NCBI RefSeq assembly: GCF_000222685.1
Contig: NZ_AFWJ01000267.1
Location: 118,975-182,974 of the forward strand
Source of the DNA: Vibrio nigripulchritudo ATCC 27043
GTDB taxonomy: Bacteria > Pseudomonadota > Gammaproteobacteria > Enterobacterales > Vibrionaceae
Direction of reading: 5' to 3'
Length of the DNA stretch: 64,000 nt
Made by a program: the position numbers and the translations under genes. Of this stretch, positions 8,602 to 19,102 are shown in pieces. A model generated the notes under the pieces. It was given only the letters and a program-made list of their open reading frames with translations, was not told where the DNA came from and did no database searches. The stretch's first letter is position 1; each line of letters starts with the position of its first letter.

Positions 8602-10044
8602 TTAGTAGTCACCACCAAACTTAGATGCTTGTTCATCAAAACGAACAATATCGTCTTCCTCAAGGTACGAGCCTGAGCGAACTTCGACAAGTTCTAAGGG
8701 CACCTGTCCTGGGTTTTCTACAGAGTGCGGTGTACCCACAGGAATATAAGTCGACTGATTTTCAGTAAGAAGGAAAGTTTCGTCGCCTTTTGTTACTTTA
8801 GCTGTACCTGATACGACAATCCAGTGTTCAGCTCTATGGTAATGCATCTGCAGAGCTGTTTTTTCTTTTGGTTTTACTAACACTTGCTTCACATGGTAGC
8901 GCTGACCTTCAGATACCGTCTCATGGGAACCCCATGGGCGATATACCTCTTGATGTTGCTGACACTCTGCTCGGTTTTGTTGCTTTAGCTGATTGACAAT
9001 CGACTTTACATCTTGAACCTTTTCTTTATCAGCCACTAATACCGCATCTTTTGTCTCTACGATGATCAGGTTTTCGATACCAACGGTAGCAACGAGTTTA
9101 TTTTGTGAATAAATGTAGCTATTCTGAGTCTGCTCAGTTAACACATCACCACGAGTTGCATTGCCTTTTTCATCTTTATTGTTCACGTCCCAAAGTGCTG
9201 ACCAAGAACCAACATCACTCCAATTTGCGTCCATTGGAACGACTACAGCTTTCTCTGTTTTTTCCATTACCGCGAAATCGATTGATTCGTCGGGGATCTG
9301 TGAAAACAGTTCAGATGACATACGAATAAAGTCTAGATCGTCAAAATGACTATCGAATGCCTTATCACATGCTTTCAAGATATCTGGTCTGAACTTAGCT
9401 AACTCTTCAAGATAGGTAGATGCTTTGAATAAGAACATACCGCTGTTCCACAAGTAGCTACCATCCTCCAGATACTGCTTCGCAGTTTTGAGATTAGGCT
9501 TTTCGACAAAACTATCGACACTAAAACCTTGACTTTCATCCGCAGCGGTAACTTTATGACCGGTTTTAATGTACCCATAGCCTGTTTCTGGTGTATTCGC
9601 TTTGATACCGAAAGTTACCATATCACCACGTCGTGCATACGGAATGGCAGCTTTCACCGATTGATGAAAAGATTGAGTATCTTTGATTACATGATCCGCA
9701 GCAAGAACCAGCATCAATACATCTTCATCTGAAGTTTGGTTTTCAGATAGGGCAAACTTTGCGGCTAAGGCAATAGCAGGAGCAGTATTACGCCCGACTG
9801 GTTCTAATAGTATCCCGCTATAACTGCTCTCAATACGGCGAAGTTGCTCAGCAACTAGGAATCGATGCTCTTCATTACAGATAACAAACGGTGCATCGTG
9901 TTGTAGACCTACCATGCGATTTAATGTTTGCTGAAGCATTGTTTGCTCGCCAGTTACCGCTAGGAATTGCTTAGGGTATTTTGCACGAGATAAAGGCCAT
10001 AAACGACTGCCCGAGCCGCCGGCCATAATTACAGGAATAAGCAT
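8602..10044 (-). CDS. manC: Mannose-1-phosphate guanylyltransferase / mannose-6-phosphate isomerase
   Basis: Bifunctional type II enzyme that makes GDP-mannose from mannose-1-phosphate and GTP. The 480 residues divide into an N-terminal nucleotidyltransferase (GGSGSRLWPLSRAKYPKQF near residue 10, AADHVI near 115, the FVEKPN sugar-binding segment) and a C-terminal cupin (WGSHE, QMHYHRAEHWIVVSG, TPHSVENPG). The frame opens at a TTG (10050). The ATG at 10044 matches the family start (MLIPVIMAGG) and is preferred. The product feeds Gmd and Fcl encoded upstream in the same operon. Confidence 0.95.
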   Translation of the reverse strand: MLIPVIMAGGSGSRLWPLSRAKYPKQFLAVTGEQTMLQQTLNRMVGLQHDAPFVICNEEHRFLVAEQLRRIESSYSGILLEPVGRNTAPAIALAAKFALSENQTSDEDVLMLVLAADHVIKDTQSFHQSVKAAIPYARRGDMVTFGIKANTPETGYGYIKTGHKVTAADESQGFSVDSFVEKPNLKTAKQYLEDGSYLWNSGMFLFKASTYLEELAKFRPDILKACDKAFDSHFDDLDFIRMSSELFSQIPDESIDFAVMEKTEKAVVVPMDANWSDVGSWSALWDVNNKDEKGNATRGDVLTEQTQNSYIYSQNKLVATVGIENLIIVETKDAVLVADKEKVQDVKSIVNQLKQQNRAECQQHQEVYRPWGSHETVSEGQRYHVKQVLVKPKEKTALQMHYHRAEHWIVVSGTAKVTKGDETFLLTENQSTYIPVGTPHSVENPGQVPLELVEVRSGSYLEEDDIVRFDEQASKFGGDY

Positions 10045-10162
10045 TATCAACTCGTTGTTAAATGGGAATTACTTTGTAAAATAAGTTTCGGTAGCATAGT
10101 AAAAAGAGTTCTTTACAAGGTCAATTTTACATCATACAGATAAAGAATATAAATAATATGTT

Positions 10163-10948
10163 CTACGACAATTTTCTTTTTAGAATACTACGTCTCAGTC
10201 TCTTATATATAGTAGATAAGTTACTTACCTTAAAATAAAGTTCTGAAATTATAACCAAGAACGGATTCCTTTTTTTTAAATTATAGTATTTACTACGAAC
10301 ACCCTGCATTTCCAATAAACTAATGTCTCCATGATTACTGGTTAAAGAGCTGTCGTGGACTCGGAAGCTAGATAAGTATTTTGAAGAACGACTGATTTCT
10401 CTATCTAAGCACCTACAAAAAAAATCATAATCTCCAGCCATTTTTAACTGTGAGTCAAACCCTCCAACTTCAGAATATAACTCCGACTTCCAAAAAGTAC
10501 TAGGTTGACCAAACATACTATAGTTAACATTTTTGAAAAAGGTCTTAATCAAAGGAGGATAGACAACCTTTTGCTTATATTCTTTAGTAAAAATATACAT
10601 ATTCCCAAAGATAAATTCAGCATTAGGTTCATTCATAAATTGTTTTAAAACGACTTCAAGTGTATCAGGTTCATATAAATCATCACTATTTAGATAACAA
10701 TATATATCTCCACTAGCTAAGTCGAAGCCTTTATTTAATGCATCATACATCCCGCTATCTTTAGAGGATCGAACCAAAACATCAAAGTCTTTAGAGTATG
10801 ATTCAGCAATCGATAGGGTATTATCTGTTGACAAACCATCAGAAATTATAACCTCAAAATTTTTATAAGTTTGAGAATCAAGAGAATCAAGAGTTTCAGA
10901 AATAAATTCTTCACTATTAAAGGTCGGAATGACTATACTAAATTTCAT
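10163..10948 (-). CDS. Glycosyltransferase family 2
   Basis: Predicted inverting GT-A transferase adding one sugar to the lipid-linked repeat unit on the cytoplasmic face. The 261-residue protein opens with SIVIPTFNSEEFISETLDSL, continues with the nucleotide-binding SDGLSTDNT, and has the metal-binding Asp pair in YLNSDD near residue 87. A later AGDYDFFCR matches the family's catalytic region. It overlaps the upstream epimerase gene by 11 bases. Two intact 8-base homopolymers (A8 near 10270, T8 near 10434 on the plus strand as A8) lie in frame. This matters for judging the frameshifts elsewhere. Donor and acceptor cannot be read from sequence. Confidence 0.85.
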   Translation of the reverse strand: MKFSIVIPTFNSEEFISETLDSLDSQTYKNFEVIISDGLSTDNTLSIAESYSKDFDVLVRSSKDSGMYDALNKGFDLASGDIYCYLNSDDLYEPDTLEVVLKQFMNEPNAEFIFGNMYIFTKEYKQKVVYPPLIKTFFKNVNYSMFGQPSTFWKSELYSEVGGFDSQLKMAGDYDFFCRCLDREISRSSKYLSSFRVHDSSLTSNHGDISLLEMQGVRSKYYNLKKRNPFLVIISELYFKVSNLSTIYKRLRRSILKRKLS

Positions 10949-11876
10949 TTTCTGATGCCAACTTCCTTATTATATCCTTAAATTTATATTTTGATTTCCA
11001 GTTTAGATTAACAAGTGCCTTACTCGGATTTCCCACACTGATTTTTATATCATCCTTTCTTACAAAGCTAGAATTAAGCTCGTAGTAGTCCTTCAAGTCG
11101 AGGTCAAAAAAATCAAAAATCCCTTCTGCTAATTCTTGCAAGCTATGCCCTTCACCGGTAGAAATAATATAATCTTCTGGGGCATCTTGATTTAACATTA
11201 AATGCATGGGAACAACATAATCCTCTGCCCAACCCCAATCTCTAATATTATCTAAACACCCCAACTTAACTTTTGAACTATTTCCACTTCTAATATCTTT
11301 AGCTGCGTTAACCAATTTTTTACTAAAAAACTTATCCGGTCTAATATTAGATTCATGATTAAATAAATATCCGTTAACACAATACAAATCATAAACCTTC
11401 CTGTATAACTTTACCAAGTCTGATGTCATTTTTTTAGCTACACCATAAGGGCTCACGGGGCTCATATCTGACTCCTCGCTAACCCCGTCCAGCGAGGTAT
11501 TACCAAAAACTTCGCTAGAGCATGCATTATACAAACGTATTTTCACGTTCATATTTCTAATTCCATCAAGAATCATAGTTAAGGGCACTACAAAACTAAA
11601 TAGCGTTTTTGAAGGCTCGTTAAATGAATGTCCGACAGAAGACTGACCAGCTAAGATGTATATTTCGTCAATCTTTGACCAATCTAAAAATTCATAGAGT
11701 TGTGTTTCGCACCAGTAATCCCAACTTGACCACTTATCAACGTATGAATTGTCACAATTACTATCGGTTCTAGACACACCATGAACAAAATACCCTTTAC
11801 CTTTCAACAACTTAGATAAAAAGAAACCATCTTGTCCCGATGCGCCAAAAATTACCGCATATTTACGCACTATCAC
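10938..11876 (-). CDS. Gmd-like NAD(P)-dependent sugar nucleotide dehydratase/epimerase (SDR family)
   Basis: Extended short-chain dehydrogenase of 312 residues related to GDP-mannose 4,6-dehydratase. It has the Rossmann GASGQDGFFL, the catalytic NACSSEVFG and SPYGVAKK (YxxxK) motifs, and the Gmd-type segments YLFNHES and LDNIRDWGWAEDYV. It is shorter than the true Gmd encoded at 14062-15168 (368 residues) and clearly a paralogue. In such clusters these proteins make or reduce GDP-4-keto-6-deoxy sugars. Candidates are a second dehydratase or an RMD-type reductase giving GDP-D-rhamnose. The exact reaction is not assignable. Confidence 0.75.
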   Translation of the reverse strand: MIVRKYAVIFGASGQDGFFLSKLLKGKGYFVHGVSRTDSNCDNSYVDKWSSWDYWCETQLYEFLDWSKIDEIYILAGQSSVGHSFNEPSKTLFSFVVPLTMILDGIRNMNVKIRLYNACSSEVFGNTSLDGVSEESDMSPVSPYGVAKKMTSDLVKLYRKVYDLYCVNGYLFNHESNIRPDKFFSKKLVNAAKDIRSGNSSKVKLGCLDNIRDWGWAEDYVVPMHLMLNQDAPEDYIISTGEGHSLQELAEGIFDFFDLDLKDYYELNSSFVRKDDIKISVGNPSKALVNLNWKSKYKFKDIIRKLASENEI

Positions 11877-11977
11877 ACCACCTTTTGTATGGTTTTATTA
11901 CCATGCACACCGCACACTAAGCTATCACTCTCTATGCAGCTTTAAGCAATCAGATTTATTTACATAAAGCCAATAAT

Positions 11978-13084
11978 TCAGTTCAAATCAAGAATTGAAA
12001 GAAACTCTTTCCTCTTTCTATCGTATGAGAAACCGCGTATAAAATCCTTAGCGCTACTACTCATCTCTTTAAGCTTTGACTTACTATTTATAAGAGTAGC
12101 GATTTTTTCTACTAGGTCATCAGAGTTTTTAGGCTCAGTAATCAAAGCTGCTCCAGATGAAGCAGCCACCTCTCCAACTCCTGACCTTTCAATATTGCTA
12201 GCAATTACCGGTAAACCATAAGCGTAAGCTTCAATCTGAGCCATTCCATACATTTCTTGTTCTGAAATCGATGGAAAACAGAATATATGTGAGCTTTGAA
12301 GTTCTAATTCCAATTCTTCTATTGGTAAGTTTTGTCTAATTTTAATTCTTTCTTCAAGATCATATTTTTTTATTAGAGAAGATAATTCTGAATATAGCGG
12401 ACCACTTCCTATAAGAGTAAGATGAACGTCATAACCCTTACTTACTAATTTTCTAACAGCGTCTATTAAATAGCACTGACCCTTGTAATCTACCAATCTT
12501 CCTACATTTAGTAACCTTACCCCTTCACTAAAGTCAAAAGATTTTTCCCTCTGATTCAAAGATACCTCATATAACCTTTGACTTATGGGATAGCTATACT
12601 TCCTACACCTTTCCGAAATCGAATCGTAACCTGGCATATTTTTATAATGTTCTGAGGTCGCGCCAAATATATAATCGACTCTTTTCAACAATTTACTTTG
12701 AACAAAATCAACAATACGCTCTAGAATTGGGTTACCTTTAGATTCTGCATGCCAATACAGGATTACTTTTCCTCTATATCGTGATAACAAAAGTGACAAT
12801 ATTGACCACGGATTAGGTACATGCAATATTATGTAGTCATACTTATTCGCCTGTTTAATCACATTAAGCAGCATTGAAAAACTTATTGGTGTTCTATGAA
12901 AATGTATATAGTCAAATCGACTAATTGATTTATCGATTTCTTTTTCTCTAGGATCACCATAAACGAAAGTTGTAACTTCTATGTCTTTACTCGATAATAC
13001 TTGGTTCAAATTGTAAGTTACGGTCTCAATCCCCCCCCAATTAGGGGGGTAATATTTGCCAAGTTGCAGTACTTTAATGGCCAT
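11978..13084 (-). CDS. Glycosyltransferase family 4 (GT-B)
   Basis: Retaining glycosyltransferase of 368 residues, predicted to work on the undecaprenyl-linked oligosaccharide. The N-terminal domain begins KVLQLGKYYPPNWGGIETV, the typical acceptor-side glycine-rich loop. The C-terminal Glycos_transf_1 domain carries NVGRLVDYKGQCYLIDA near residue 200 and the E-x7-E element around EMYGMAQIEAYAYGLPVIAS near 285. An in-frame G8 run encodes Trp-Gly-Gly near the start and is intact. It lies between fcl and the Gmd-like gene in the same operon. Donor unknown, with GDP-mannose or GDP-fucose favoured only by context. Confidence 0.85.
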   Translation of the reverse strand: MAIKVLQLGKYYPPNWGGIETVTYNLNQVLSSKDIEVTTFVYGDPREKEIDKSISRFDYIHFHRTPISFSMLLNVIKQANKYDYIILHVPNPWSILSLLLSRYRGKVILYWHAESKGNPILERIVDFVQSKLLKRVDYIFGATSEHYKNMPGYDSISERCRKYSYPISQRLYEVSLNQREKSFDFSEGVRLLNVGRLVDYKGQCYLIDAVRKLVSKGYDVHLTLIGSGPLYSELSSLIKKYDLEERIKIRQNLPIEELELELQSSHIFCFPSISEQEMYGMAQIEAYAYGLPVIASNIERSGVGEVAASSGAALITEPKNSDDLVEKIATLINSKSKLKEMSSSAKDFIRGFSYDRKRKEFLSILDLN

Positions 13085-13104
13085 TTTTATACCACTTAGA
13101 TATT

Positions 13105-14046
13105 TTAGAAGTTAGATTTAAAAAATTCATAAGTAATTTTGAGTCCATCGCTTAAGGATACTTCGGGTTTCCAACCTTTATCTCTAAGTAAAGAGGAATC
13201 TAACAACTTCCTCGGTGTACCGTCCGGTTTATCACTATCAAATACAATTTCTCCTTGGAATCCGACTATTTCCTTGATTGTATTTGCAACATCTTTAATA
13301 CTGATATCTTCACCATAACCTACATTTATATGAGATTGCATATCATCAAGCTTATCGTAATATATATCTTTAGGAAGGTTTATCAGATGAACACACGCTG
13401 ATGCCATATCGTCAACAAATAGGAACTCTCGCTTTGGTTTACCCGAGCCCCAAACCTTTACAGATGGTAAATTTCCAAGTTTTGCTTCATGAAAACGACG
13501 AATTAGGGCTGGGATAACATGGCTATTTTCTGGGTGAAAGTTATCTTTCGGACCATAAAGATTTGTTGGCATTACACTTCGATAGTCTCGCCCATACTCA
13601 CGGTTATAGCTTTCACACATTTTTATTCCTGCAATTTTAGCAATTGCGTACGGCTCATTTGTGGGTTCAAGCGACCCTTTAAGAAGAAACTCCTCTCGTA
13701 TAGGTTGTGGTGCCATTTTAGGGTATATACAAGAAGACCCCAGAAACAGAATTTTATCTACATTGGCTAAATGAGACCCATGAATAAGATTATTTTGGAT
13801 TTGGAGATTATTATAAATAAACTCACCAGGATAATGGCTATTTGCATAAATACCACCAACCTTAGCCGCAGCTATAATTACAACATCTGGTTTTTCATTA
13901 GACAGGAAATCAAATACTTCACGCTGCCTTAATAGATCTAACTCAGATTTATCTCGAACTAATAGCTGTACTTTACTTTGCTTACTCAAAATACGGCAAA
14001 TAGCACTACCAACCATGCCATTATGCCCTGCAACAAAAACCTTCAT
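13105..14046 (-). CDS. fcl: GDP-L-fucose synthase
   Basis: NADPH-dependent 3,5-epimerase/4-reductase that converts GDP-4-keto-6-deoxy-mannose to GDP-L-fucose. It is 313 residues, close to E. coli Fcl (321). Seen are the Rossmann [10 protein letters not shown], the [16 protein letters not shown] segment, the catalytic YAIAKIAG (YxxxK) near residue 135, and [21 protein letters not shown] with its active-site cysteine/histidine region. It sits 15 bases downstream of gmd, making the usual gmd-fcl pair. The polymer therefore probably contains L-fucose or a derivative. Confidence 0.95.
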   Translation of the reverse strand: MKVFVAGHNGMVGSAICRILSKQSKVQLLVRDKSELDLLRQREVFDFLSNEKPDVVIIAAAKVGGIYANSHYPGEFIYNNLQIQNNLIHGSHLANVDKILFLGSSCIYPKMAPQPIREEFLLKGSLEPTNEPYAIAKIAGIKMCESYNREYGRDYRSVMPTNLYGPKDNFHPENSHVIPALIRRFHEAKLGNLPSVKVWGSGKPKREFLFVDDMASACVHLINLPKDIYYDKLDDMQSHINVGYGEDISIKDVANTIKEIVGFQGEIVFDSDKPDGTPRKLLDSSLLRDKGWKPEVSLSDGLKITYEFFKSNF

Positions 14047-14061
14047 TGGATAACCACTCCA

Positions 14062-15168
14062 CTAAATTTCCAAGGATACAGGAAGAGCAAGTCCATTTGT
14101 TTGTAAAACCAGAGATCTTTTTGCGTTTTTCAGATCTTCTGCAACCATTTCTGCGCACATTTCTTGAACTGTAATTTCTGGCGTCCAACCCAGATTTTTT
14201 TTAGCTTTAGTTGGGTCCCCCAATAAGGTATCAACTTCTGCTGGTCGGAAAAACTTCTCGTTAACTCTTACGATTACATCACCAACTTTGACCTCAGGAG
14301 AAATCGATTGATCAACAGACTTTACAATGCCTATTTCTTTTACACCCTCGCCCTGAAACTCAATATCTATACCGAGCTCCATAGCTGACATCCTTACAAA
14401 CTCTCTCACAGATATCTGTTGACCTGTCGCAATAACATAATCTTCAGGTTTGTCTTGCTGCAACATTAACCATTGCATTCGAACATAATCTTTGGCGTGC
14501 CCCCAATCTCTAAGAGAGTCCAAATTACCTAATTCAAGCGCGCTTTCTAATCCCTGCGATATATTCGCCAAAGTCCTAGTTACTTTACGCGTAACAAAAG
14601 TTTCACCTCGTCTTGGAGACTCATGGTTAAATAAAATACCGTTACAGCCATAAATGCCATATGACTCGCGATAATTCACGGTAATCCAATAGGCATACAT
14701 TTTAGCAACGGCATAGGGTGAGCGCGGGTAGAAAGGGGTAGACTCTCTCTGAGGAACTTCTTGAACCAAACCATATAACTCTGAAGTAGAAGCTTGATAG
14801 TATTTACTTTTCTTTTCAAGCCCATTTATACGTATTGCTTCTAACAATCTTAATGTTCCGATAGCGTCAACATCAGCAGTATATTCAGGAGATTCAAATG
14901 AAACTGCCACATGAGACATTGCACCTAAATTATATATTTCATCTGGTTGAATCTGTCCTACTAACTGAATCAAATTGGATGTGTCTGTGAGGTCTCCGTA
15001 ATGTAGATGAAGATTTGTGGTACTTTGCTTAACTAGATCAATTCTTGTTGTGTTGAATGAAGAAGAACGACGTACCAAACCGTGTACTTCGTACCCTTTT
15101 TCAATTAGAAACTCAGCTAAATAAGAGCCATCTTGCCCCGTAATACCTGTTATAAAGGCTTTTTTCAT
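14062..15168 (-). CDS. gmd: GDP-mannose 4,6-dehydratase
   Basis: First committed step to GDP-L-fucose, converting GDP-mannose to GDP-4-keto-6-deoxymannose. The 368-residue length and motifs are those of Gmd: [15 protein letters not shown], the conserved [16 protein letters not shown], the active-site [27 protein letters not shown] (YxxxK) and [16 protein letters not shown]. Its start overlaps the upstream polymerase gene's stop by four bases, so translation is probably coupled. fcl follows directly. Confidence 0.97.
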   Translation of the reverse strand: MKKAFITGITGQDGSYLAEFLIEKGYEVHGLVRRSSSFNTTRIDLVKQSTTNLHLHYGDLTDTSNLIQLVGQIQPDEIYNLGAMSHVAVSFESPEYTADVDAIGTLRLLEAIRINGLEKKSKYYQASTSELYGLVQEVPQRESTPFYPRSPYAVAKMYAYWITVNYRESYGIYGCNGILFNHESPRRGETFVTRKVTRTLANISQGLESALELGNLDSLRDWGHAKDYVRMQWLMLQQDKPEDYVIATGQQISVREFVRMSAMELGIDIEFQGEGVKEIGIVKSVDQSISPEVKVGDVIVRVNEKFFRPAEVDTLLGDPTKAKKNLGWTPEITVQEMCAEMVAEDLKNAKRSLVLQTNGLALPVSLEI

Positions 15169-16391
15169 ACTCTGTTATCCTTTAAATTACTGCTAAAAAA
15201 CACCCAACATAGACACATTATAAAAGGAAAGTTAAAATATCCCATCCCTCTAACGAATAGTAATACTAAAATAGAAACGCAACACACAAAACCGAATGAA
15301 ATTTCTTTGTCTTGTACTAATTCTTTAAAAGTAATTTTACTCAGAAACTGCCTAACTTTTAATAGTATGTATATAACTATGCCAAATCCAAAAATACCAA
15401 ACTCTGAAACTATTTTCGAAAATAAAAAAGATCCGTCACTAGCATTTAGTGGGGCTCCCAAATATTGCGTTATGTCTTTTGTATAAATACCATATTGAGA
15501 TCCTACCCCACATCCCATTTGATTTATGCCCACACCTAGCCCATTTGTATTGACTAAGTATTCATAAAGCATGCTCCATCCGTTTAACCAAACAATAGAG
15601 CTCAACGCCGAATCTTGGATATCACTTCCCGTATTAATTATCCCAGTAGCACGCGCTATTGTATCATGCATACCAAACGTGACCATCAGCAGAGCAGCTA
15701 AGAAAGTGACGATAGGAAAGGTTAATGCTAGAGACAAAAAACCATATCTAATATACAGTAGTAAATTAGTAGCAATAAACAAAAATACAATTGCTGTAGA
15801 ACTGAATGCAAACCAAAATATTATTGACAAACAAGTAAGTGCGTAAACCCTATTCCCTAGAAAAAATAGATATAAAGTTGATGGCAAGCTAAATATGGCC
15901 AAATGCGAATATTCTGAATACAATCCAACTTTACTTCTCGTTTCATGGGCAAATATATCAATAACACTATAACCCACAATTGATAATAATAAAAAAAATA
16001 CTGTAAATCCAACAATCATATAGTGAAGGATAGGCTCAGACAAAGTATTAAAAATCACTCTATTATTATATACTATAAAGACAGATAATAGCATAAGCAA
16101 TGAAAGTACCTGCTTAACTCCAAGGTTACAGGAATTAAAAAAATAGGAAACCACAAAATGTATTGAAATTAAAAGAAAGGCTATTAATAAACCTATATTA
16201 ACTCTTAAGTTAAGCCCTTTCAAAGCTAATAGTATAGCTAATATCAATAAAGACACAGCCATTGGGTATATATTTAACCCAATTATTTTTTCTATTATTT
16301 GAGAAAAAGTCGCTAAAGATAAAAAAATAAAAATTAACGAATATGAAGACCGAGTATTATAACTAATTCCAGATATTTTTAACATGTTCAT
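15165..16391 (-). CDS. wzy: O-antigen polymerase-like membrane protein (Wzy)
   Basis: Predicted polytopic inner-membrane polymerase that joins flipped repeat units on the periplasmic face. The 408 residues contain about 10-11 hydrophobic segments and a large periplasmic loop (about residues 235-330) with [15 protein letters not shown] and [13 protein letters not shown], the topology and loop type of Wzy/O-antigen ligase-fold proteins. No sequence-family signature stronger than this is visible, as is normal for Wzy. It lies inside the transferase operon, unlike the WaaL-like gene at 47665, which sits with the core genes. Base composition is very AT-rich. Confidence 0.8.
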   Translation of the reverse strand: MNMLKISGISYNTRSSYSLIFIFLSLATFSQIIEKIIGLNIYPMAVSLLILAILLALKGLNLRVNIGLLIAFLLISIHFVVSYFFNSCNLGVKQVLSLLMLLSVFIVYNNRVIFNTLSEPILHYMIVGFTVFFLLLSIVGYSVIDIFAHETRSKVGLYSEYSHLAIFSLPSTLYLFFLGNRVYALTCLSIIFWFAFSSTAIVFLFIATNLLLYIRYGFLSLALTFPIVTFLAALLMVTFGMHDTIARATGIINTGSDIQDSALSSIVWLNGWSMLYEYLVNTNGLGVGINQMGCGVGSQYGIYTKDITQYLGAPLNASDGSFLFSKIVSEFGIFGFGIVIYILLKVRQFLSKITFKELVQDKEISFGFVCCVSILVLLFVRGMGYFNFPFIMCLCWVFFSSNLKDNRV

Positions 16392-17553
16392 TGATTGTTT
16401 TATCGGCTCTAGTTTTGTAACTAACTAACGTATCCATAGAAGCTTTCGAGCAACGAAGCCAATATTTCTTTTCATTAATTCTACTTAAAAGTATTGGTAA
16501 TTCTTCAAAATCTTCGGGTTCAAAAAATAAATCATAGTCCCTTGGAAAGTAATCTGCTACACCACATCTTCTTGACAAAATTGTTGGAGTCCCAAATACG
16601 GCGGCTTCAAGAGGGACTAAACCAAAAGACTCATACCATATTGAAGGCATAATGACAGCTCTTGCCTCTTTGATATAGCTGCTAATCCTATCTTTATCAC
16701 ACCACCCAATGTGCGTGATCAAGTCAGTTTTAGGAAGAACTTTTCCATCAATATCACCAATCACCTTCAGTGGTATTTGATATTTTATGCATGCCTCTAT
16801 AAGCTGATGATAACCTTTCTCATCGTCAAGTCTCCCAATATACAATAGGCCTGATCTAGAGTCAAAAGAAGCTATTTTATCTCCTATCGATAAAGAAATC
16901 TGATTGAGTACGACATTTGTAGAATAACCAAAAGCGCACAATTTAGCTTTAGACACTTCTGATATAGAAAGTATTTCAGGTTTACGAAAGAAAAATACCG
17001 CTTTTTCAATGCTAAACTTAACTCTCCTAAGGATTCCCTCAAACCAGTTTCGCTTATCACATTGTGTTAAATAGCATCGCCCTCCTCCTCCTCTAATTTT
17101 ACATGGCTTATGCGTTCTAAAATTATAATGAGCTCCATTGGGACATATAGTAAAGTAATCATGAGCAGTTAAAAATACCTTTCTCTTTCGAAAGTTAGGT
17201 ATAGAAAGGAATAGGCTTGAGGTAAACTCATTAACGTAAGTATGTACGTATATTGTGGAGTCAATTGAGAAACTTATTAGCAGTTTTTTTAACAAGAAAA
17301 AAGATTTAATGTTGAACAAATAATTCAAAACTTTAAGAGGTTTCCAATGACACTGTACGGGAAGGCAGACTAGCGATACATTATTATCAGAAAAATATCT
17401 TCTTGTCTTATCGTCAGATTTTGTACATACAAATGTAACATTAAACTTTTCTGATCTAGCCATGTTAATTGCAGAATCCACTGCAACCCTTGCAGCCCCA
17501 CCGTTAACAAAGCCATAGTCAGATATTATAATTACTTCTCTCTTTTTAAGCAT
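16363..17553 (-). CDS. Glycosyltransferase family 4 (GT-B)
   Basis: GT-B transferase of 396 residues in the repeat-unit assembly operon. The N-terminus has the SDYGFVNGGAARVAVDSAI loop typical of acceptor domains, followed by LTAHDYFTICPNG near residue 125. A Cys-rich central stretch (CKIRGGGGRCYLTQC near 150) resembles that of some hexosyltransferases. The C-terminal domain carries YIGRLDDEKGYHQLIEAC near 237 and the ExxxFGxxxxE-type YESFGLVPLEAAVFGTPTIL near 315. It overlaps wzy by 29 bases and the acyltransferase gene by 22 bases. Donor sugar not predictable. Confidence 0.85.
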   Translation of the reverse strand: MLKKREVIIISDYGFVNGGAARVAVDSAINMARSEKFNVTFVCTKSDDKTRRYFSDNNVSLVCLPVQCHWKPLKVLNYLFNIKSFFLLKKLLISFSIDSTIYVHTYVNEFTSSLFLSIPNFRKRKVFLTAHDYFTICPNGAHYNFRTHKPCKIRGGGGRCYLTQCDKRNWFEGILRRVKFSIEKAVFFFRKPEILSISEVSKAKLCAFGYSTNVVLNQISLSIGDKIASFDSRSGLLYIGRLDDEKGYHQLIEACIKYQIPLKVIGDIDGKVLPKTDLITHIGWCDKDRISSYIKEARAVIMPSIWYESFGLVPLEAAVFGTPTILSRRCGVADYFPRDYDLFFEPEDFEELPILLSRINEKKYWLRCSKASMDTLVSYKTRADKTINEHVKNIWN

Positions 17554-18029
17554 GTTCCTGGTTTCACGATACTGCTCTCTTCTACTTTAACCCCGCGTAA
17601 AATTGTTGCATTCGCACAGAGCCATGAATTTTGACCGATGATTATATCACCATAGCGTTTTCTCATGAAGTCTATCTTGTTGCTAGTTTTGTTAGAAATA
17701 TAGTAGTCGTTATCAGTAATAGTACAAAAATGTGCAACTCTTACGCCACTGTTAATCGTTATTCCACTCTGACAATATATAATGTTATAAGGACCAATCC
17801 ATACGTTATCCTTAATATCCAATATTGCACCATTTAAAACGTGTATTACGCTCCCCGATGAAATACGAGAATTCTTCCCTATAGTCAACTTTGCGCCAGG
17901 CTCGACTCTAATTTCGGCAAAAATAGATATCCAAGCTTTGTATTTTATCAGTGAAACAGCTCTCAAATAAATTGAATTGAAATATATCACTATCCTGGAT
18001 TGTACTTTTTTGAACTCCATTTTAACCAT
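17532..18029 (-). CDS. Left-handed beta-helix (hexapeptide) acyltransferase
   Basis: Probable O- or N-acetyltransferase of 165 residues that modifies a sugar of the repeat unit, using acetyl-CoA in the cytosol. Hexapeptide-repeat character is clear from about residue 45: IGKNSRISSGSVI, IKDNVWIGPYNIIY, INSGVRVAHFCTI, IIGQNSWLCANATIL. The protein lies between two GT4 genes and is similar to WcaF/colanic-acid-type acyltransferases. An in-frame ATG at 18020 is an alternative start. Confidence 0.8.
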   Translation of the reverse strand: MVKMEFKKVQSRIVIYFNSIYLRAVSLIKYKAWISIFAEIRVEPGAKLTIGKNSRISSGSVIHVLNGAILDIKDNVWIGPYNIIYCQSGITINSGVRVAHFCTITDNDYYISNKTSNKIDFMRKRYGDIIIGQNSWLCANATILRGVKVEESSIVKPGTCLKREK

Positions 18030-18040
18030 TCTCTAATTTT

Positions 18041-19102
18041 TTATAACAAATCAAGATAAAATTTAGAAGTTTCCTTCCTCATATTATCCCATGTAAACCT
18101 AGTATTACTCTTAGAAAGAAAGCTAATGTTCTCTAGTGCGACGTCATTTAGATTGTAATCATCCATTAGTTCGATCAATACACCAGTATCATTGAGGTCA
18201 AATACAAATTTGTGAGGACAAAATAATTCATTAAATACACTATTACTATGGACTATCGTTCTACATCCGCTCGCTATTGACTCAAAGGGGGTTAATCCAA
18301 AACCCTCATACAAGGAGGGTACGATATGTAAGTATGCATTTCTATAAAAATCATTTAGAGTTTCATCGTTTCCTTGAACATGCATGATCTCGTGTTGGCT
18401 CAACCCTAAGAACTTAAGTTTACGTATCTCTTCGACACTAGCAGGCGCACCAAACGCTACAAGCATTCCTCCATTTTTCCGAAAAGAGGACATGGAATAA
18501 GCTTCTAATAGTGTGCTAAAATTTTTGTATCCGTTTCGACCGCCTACAAATAAAATATAAGGGTTGTTTTGACGAAAGCAATTAAAGTCATCTAGCGTTC
18601 TACTATCACCTTTTTCAAAATCAACACCAAGATATATTGTCTGTATTTTGTCATCTGGAACCCCGTAAATATCAATCACATCTTGTGCAGTTGTATTCGA
18701 AATAGAAATTATCTTATCTGCATTTTCAATGCATCTACGTTTTTGATATATAACTAATTCATCATTAAAATCAACTCCAAACTTCTCATGAATACAGTCG
18801 TAGACAGTAATTACATTACGACTATTATCACTAAAGCTATCATAGTCATAATAGCTTAAGTGACGAATATTACTGTGATTATATTTATAGTATTTTCTAT
18901 TAATTTCCTTCTGAACTCTATTTATATATCGATTGCTGAACATCCCATATTTACCCGGTAAGTACTCATTATCACCGAATATAACATCACAGCTAACGCT
19001 CAACTTATCATCTTCTATTTTTTTGAGTTCCGAGAAGTATCTAGATATTCCACCTACAGTTTGAGAGTGAAATATCTCCGGAGATATGTTTACCTTCAGC
19101 AT
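18041..19102 (-). CDS. Glycosyltransferase family 4 (GT-B)
   Basis: Predicted GT4 transferase of 353 residues. The N-terminal domain shows EIFHSQTVGGISRYFSEL and the conserved VYDCIHEKF. The C-terminal domain has ILFVGGRNGYKNFSTLLEAY near residue 190 and PSLYEGFGLTPFESIASGCR near 262, the retaining-GT signature. It overlaps the pyruvyltransferase-like gene by seven bases. This subfamily often includes mannosyltransferases, which would fit the GDP-mannose supply here, but that is context only. Confidence 0.85.
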   Translation of the reverse strand: MLKVNISPEIFHSQTVGGISRYFSELKKIEDDKLSVSCDVIFGDNEYLPGKYGMFSNRYINRVQKEINRKYYKYNHSNIRHLSYYDYDSFSDNSRNVITVYDCIHEKFGVDFNDELVIYQKRRCIENADKIISISNTTAQDVIDIYGVPDDKIQTIYLGVDFEKGDSRTLDDFNCFRQNNPYILFVGGRNGYKNFSTLLEAYSMSSFRKNGGMLVAFGAPASVEEIRKLKFLGLSQHEIMHVQGNDETLNDFYRNAYLHIVPSLYEGFGLTPFESIASGCRTIVHSNSVFNELFCPHKFVFDLNDTGVLIELMDDYNLNDVALENISFLSKSNTRFTWDNMRKETSKFYLDLL

